NCBI GenBank assembly: GCA_964514235.1
Contig: CAZEPV010000005.1
Span: 60,276 to 124,275, forward strand
Direction of reading: 5' to 3'
DNA: 64,000 nucleotides
From: JAAYRQ01 sp035647235
GTDB taxonomy: Bacteria; Bacillota; Syntrophomonadia; Syntrophomonadales; Syntrophomonadaceae
This document shows, piece after piece, positions 61,225-64,000 of the stretch. Position 1 is the first letter of the stretch. Each line of letters starts with the position of its first letter. The notes under the pieces were generated by a model, which worked only from the letters and a program-made list of their open reading frames with translations, ran no database searches and was not told the origin of the DNA. The position numbers were made by a program, and so were the translations under genes.

Positions 61225-63153
61225 TTATGCCTTTTTCCTAAGATACAAATCGGTGATAATGCCATGGTAGTTCTTCATAATAACATGCTTTTTAGTTTTT
61301 TGTGTAGGAGTTAGTTCTTCCCTTTCCTCCGTAAACCTTTTGTTTAAGATTTCATATTGCTTAATAGATTCAAAATCCTCCAAAAGATTATTCTTACTAG
61401 CAATTTCCTCCTTTATAATCTCTTGTAAGCGTGGATTTTTAATAAAATCTTCGCCTACCTCAATAATAATTTCGGCGCCATTTGTTTCCCCGATTACAAT
61501 TTTACTTTTATCGTACTCAATCCCTTCTTTGTCGAACAATTCAAGAAAGTAGCCATAATTAGGAACTATTAGGGCCGCTACAAAAGTTTTTTCATCACCT
61601 ATTAGGAAAAGTTGCTCTATAGCCAAACTAGTAGCATACAAGCTCTCAATTTTTGCGGGTGCTACATTTTTACCTGTTGCCAAGCATATAATTGCCTTTT
61701 TCCGATCTACTATACTGAAATAACCATTGTTATCCACCTTAACAATGTCTCCAGTTTTAAACCATCCATCGGAAGTGAAGGAAGCCTCATTTTCCTCAGG
61801 TTTATTCAAATAGCCGACAAATAGGCCAGCCCCTTTTACTTCAAGTTCGCCATCTTCGGCAAGTCTAATTTCCGAACCATAAATAGTCGGACCAATAGTG
61901 CCTGGTTTTGCTGCATCCATGGGGTTATAAGCACAAGCACTAGTAGTTTCGGTTAGGCCATATCCTTCTAATACTGGCAGACCCATTATATAGAAAAATG
62001 TTAATAAATCTGGGGCAATTCCTGCACTTGCAGAAAAGGCAAATCTAAAACGCTCTCCAAATAAAGCCCTAACCTTGGCAAATAATTTATCAGCTAGGGA
62101 GTATTTTAGGCGGAGCCCAAAAGGCAACTTAGATTTCAAATCATATTCATGGGTCATATTGAATCTGCCATCTTTATCAATTCTGTATTTTACTACTTCT
62201 TCCCCGACCCCCAAGGCCCAGCTAAAAAGTTTCTTTTGCATAGGATTGGCCTCTAATTGTGCTTGAAATTGCATATATATTTTTTCGTATAGCCTAGGAA
62301 CACAAGAAAACCAGGTGGGATTATATTTTGGGAGGTCGGCCATTAATGTAGCAGGGCTATCAGCATAAGCGATGCTTGCACCTAGCCAGATAGCAATCCA
62401 TTGCGAACATCCCCGATCAAAAATATGTGATAAAGGGAGAAAAGAAAGTACGCGGTCATTCTCATTTAAGGGGTGCCCCTTATCTTTGAAATATTTATAG
62501 ACTCCATCCATACGGGATGAAAGAGAGTAGTGGCTTAAGATTACACCTTTTCCTTGTCCAGTAGTACCAGAAGTATAGAGGATAGTGGCCCAATCATCCA
62601 AAGAATTACCTTGCCACCTATTTTCATAAATGGAGCTATTGTGGGTAAGATTATCTAGGCCTAAATTCAATAAATCTTGGAGTGATAAAATGCGTTCATC
62701 ACTAGACTTATATTCCAAATCTAATACGATAATCTTTTCTAATGAAGGCATATTATTAAAGCCAGGCATAACACTACTGAGTATATCCTCACTTCCGACA
62801 AACAAAAACTTACTTTCGGAATCGTTTACAATATAGGTTACTTCGTTAAGGGATAAGGTGGGATAAATAGTTACCAAAACACCGCCACAATTAATTACCG
62901 CAACATCAGTATGTGTCCAATAAGGACTATTGCGAGCCATAATTGCAACCCTATCTTTTTTTTCCAAGCCTAATGACAATAGGCCCAAGCCAAGGGCGTC
63001 AACCCTATCTTTCATTTCTTGCCAAGTAAAATGGCCTTCATTATCCCCGTGGTATAAGTCGGGATTAAATACTTGGGCAGTGTGGTTGGGGAACTTCTCA
63101 ACTGTAGCATAAAAAGCTTCACTCATGGTTTGTCCATTAATATAGTTTTCCAT
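61225..63153 (-). CDS. Long-chain acyl-CoA synthetase (AMP-forming)
   Basis: This AMP-binding enzyme joins a fatty acid to CoA using ATP. The signature ILYTSGTTGQGKG, the motif GYGLTETT and GWFKTGDI are present. The C-terminal catalytic lysine region is KKAIICLATGKNVAP. The length of 642 residues matches long-chain ligases of the FadD type. GGGAGG precedes ATG 63153. It probably feeds fatty acids to beta-oxidation or membrane lipids. Chain length is not determined. Confidence 0.92.
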   Translation of the reverse strand: MENYINGQTMSEAFYATVEKFPNHTAQVFNPDLYHGDNEGHFTWQEMKDRVDALGLGLLSLGLEKKDRVAIMARNSPYWTHTDVAVINCGGVLVTIYPTLSLNEVTYIVNDSESKFLFVGSEDILSSVMPGFNNMPSLEKIIVLDLEYKSSDERILSLQDLLNLGLDNLTHNSSIYENRWQGNSLDDWATILYTSGTTGQGKGVILSHYSLSSRMDGVYKYFKDKGHPLNENDRVLSFLPLSHIFDRGCSQWIAIWLGASIAYADSPATLMADLPKYNPTWFSCVPRLYEKIYMQFQAQLEANPMQKKLFSWALGVGEEVVKYRIDKDGRFNMTHEYDLKSKLPFGLRLKYSLADKLFAKVRALFGERFRFAFSASAGIAPDLLTFFYIMGLPVLEGYGLTETTSACAYNPMDAAKPGTIGPTIYGSEIRLAEDGELEVKGAGLFVGYLNKPEENEASFTSDGWFKTGDIVKVDNNGYFSIVDRKKAIICLATGKNVAPAKIESLYATSLAIEQLFLIGDEKTFVAALIVPNYGYFLELFDKEGIEYDKSKIVIGETNGAEIIIEVGEDFIKNPRLQEIIKEEIASKNNLLEDFESIKQYEILNKRFTEEREELTPTQKTKKHVIMKNYHGIITDLYLRKKA

Positions 63154-63605
63154 CCAATAAACCTCCCTTAATAAAACACAGCATATAATAATTAGTAATC
63201 TAATTTTATTACATTTTATGATATTTGGGGAGTGAAATTTACGATTTGGATAAAATAATTATATCTTTATAAAAATTGCATCATAATTATCACAAAAAGG
63301 TAATTTGAGTGCCCATATTTCAAGCTTTATCATGGTGGGGCATACATGAATCGAACCTGTAACCTTTTGATTAAGAGTTTTACAGTTGGGTGTTTTTGTA
63401 GCCTTGTATAAGGTTTATAATTACTAGTATGTAGGGATTTGTGATTTTTACTTTTCTTCAAATGTTATGCATTTATGGCGACGATTTGGCGATGGTTTTT
63501 GTTTTTTATAAATTTTTTGGTGCTACAGCAATTACATTAAATTATGCGTATAATATTACATATAAACTTGCAGTAAAATTTTATTCAATGAAGGAGTGAA
63601 TTGAT
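63154..63605. other. Gap with tRNA remnant at right edge
   Basis: This 452-bp gap contains no gene. Its only clear feature is the tRNA 3' half described separately. The stretch 63385-63600 is AT-rich with no open frame over about 21 codons. TATGGCGACGATTTGGCGATG (63476-63495 region) stands out as less AT-rich, and I could not assign it. Confidence 0.5.
63333..63384 (-). other. Displaced 3' half of a tRNA-Lys(CTT)-like gene
   Basis: On the minus strand this stretch reads as the 3' part of a tRNA. It shows an anticodon loop CTCTTAA (63377-63371, anticodon CTT), a T-loop TTCGATT (63355-63349) and acceptor end ATGCCCC-A-CCA (63343-63333). The T-stem has four of five pairs. The 5' half is missing: no GGGGCAT partner for the acceptor exists where it should be, and the anticodon stem does not pair. 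It is a typical remnant left at the end of an element that integrated into a tRNA gene. Confidence 0.7.
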
Positions 63606-63932
63606 ATGCGCGAATATGATGACCCAATCTTATTTGGCCCAAATCAATTAGTGACATCATCTATATTAAGTAGAAATTTAGGAAATTATCTTAATAAAGC
63701 TGAAGAAAAACCTATTTTTATTCAAAGGGGTAATAATATCGAGGCGGTCTTGATTAATATTGATGAGTACAGAGCACTACTTATGGAAGAGAGAAGGGTA
63801 GAAGAATTATATGATATGGTAATGGCTATGCGTAGATTAATGGAATCGATGCAAAATGGAGATGAGTTAATAGACAATAATGAAGTTATGAAAATGTTTA
63901 ATATAACCGATGAGATGCTAGGGGCAGAGTAG
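63606..63932 (+). CDS. Phd/YefM-type antitoxin
   Basis: This 108-residue protein fits the Phd/YefM antitoxin family, which binds promoter DNA and a partner toxin. The segment LVTSSILSRNLGNYLNKAEE, followed by PIFIQRGNNIEAVLINIDEYRALL, is the family core; the C-terminal half (about 65-108) is the acidic toxin-binding part. AAGGAG precedes ATG 63606. A toxin gene should follow but the window ends 68 bases later; it may start at ATG 63981. Confidence 0.8.
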   Translation: MREYDDPILFGPNQLVTSSILSRNLGNYLNKAEEKPIFIQRGNNIEAVLINIDEYRALLMEERRVEELYDMVMAMRRLMESMQNGDELIDNNEVMKMFNITDEMLGAE

Positions 63933-63980
63933 GATGGCTTCTATCAAGCTATGATAAACCTTACTTCTAAGGAGCTCCCG

Positions 63981-64000
63981 ATGGATATATGGACTAATAG
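63981..64000 (+). CDS. Possible partial gene at the window end
   Basis: ATG 63981 is open to the end of the window and has GGAG six bases upstream (63971-63974). Only six whole codons are visible (MDIWTN). It could be the toxin partner of the antitoxin or something else. Confidence 0.25.

Noticed and set aside
1..64000. CRISPR arrays or insertion sequences
   Set aside because: No regularly spaced direct repeats and no transposase frames were seen on either strand.

Overview
The window is AT-rich bacterial DNA with the gene order of a low-GC Firmicute of the class Clostridia. Spore formation is implied by spoVS and by three promoter-like sites for the sporulation-onset factor sigma-H. An acyl-CoA dehydrogenase, an enoyl-CoA hydratase-family protein and a long-chain acyl-CoA ligase suggest fatty-acid metabolism. 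A Syntrophomonas-like syntrophic fatty-acid oxidiser is my best guess, but this is inference from gene content. Weak start codons (TTG, GTG) are common, and at three genes the only well-placed start codon appears to be ATT.

Layout. 1-4.0 kb: rodZ, rimO, pgsA, then an acyl-CoA dehydrogenase. 4.1-6.1 kb: a small anchored protein paired with a short FtsH-like protease. 6.3-14.1 kb: cinA, thpR, recA (sigma-A promoter plus LexA box), a structured intergenic RNA candidate, rny, an unknown gene, ymdB, spoVS and an M19 dipeptidase. 14.1-17.0 kb: a PHP phosphoesterase, a LysM-NlpC/P60 wall hydrolase, an unknown gene and a cysteine-rich relative of family-4 uracil-DNA glycosylases. 17.1-19.8 kb: a calcium P-type ATPase. 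19.9-36.3 kb: a long housekeeping cluster (yicC, remA, gmk, rpoZ, coaBC, metK, priA, def, fmt, DUF116, yugP-like, rsmB, rlmN, prpC, pknB/prkC, rsgA, rpe). It links nucleotide, CoA and SAM supply to translation start, rRNA modification, a PASTA kinase-phosphatase pair and ribosome assembly. 36.3-40.0 kb: an FMN riboswitch and ribD-ribE-ribBA-ribH.

From 40 kb the content is more accessory: an 873-bp gene-free gap, a DUF1646 transporter, a metNIQ methionine importer led by an unknown anchored protein, a radical SAM protein, an SLH surface protein with three internal repeats, a dUTPase lacking its C-terminal motif, an unknown membrane protein, an isochorismatase-like hydrolase, a crotonase, an MBL-fold hydrolase, and an EF-G paralogue behind a consensus promoter and a terminator-like leader hairpin. 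Then come a hybrid histidine kinase with a degenerate Hpt domain, an ECF sigma/anti-sigma pair, yqxD, an Mrp ATPase, a copper amine oxidase-N protein, a 48-codon gene and an acyl-CoA ligase. The right edge holds the displaced 3' half of a tRNA-Lys(CTT)-like gene followed by a Phd-type antitoxin, which looks like the border of an integrated element.

No intact tRNA or rRNA gene, CRISPR array or insertion sequence was seen.
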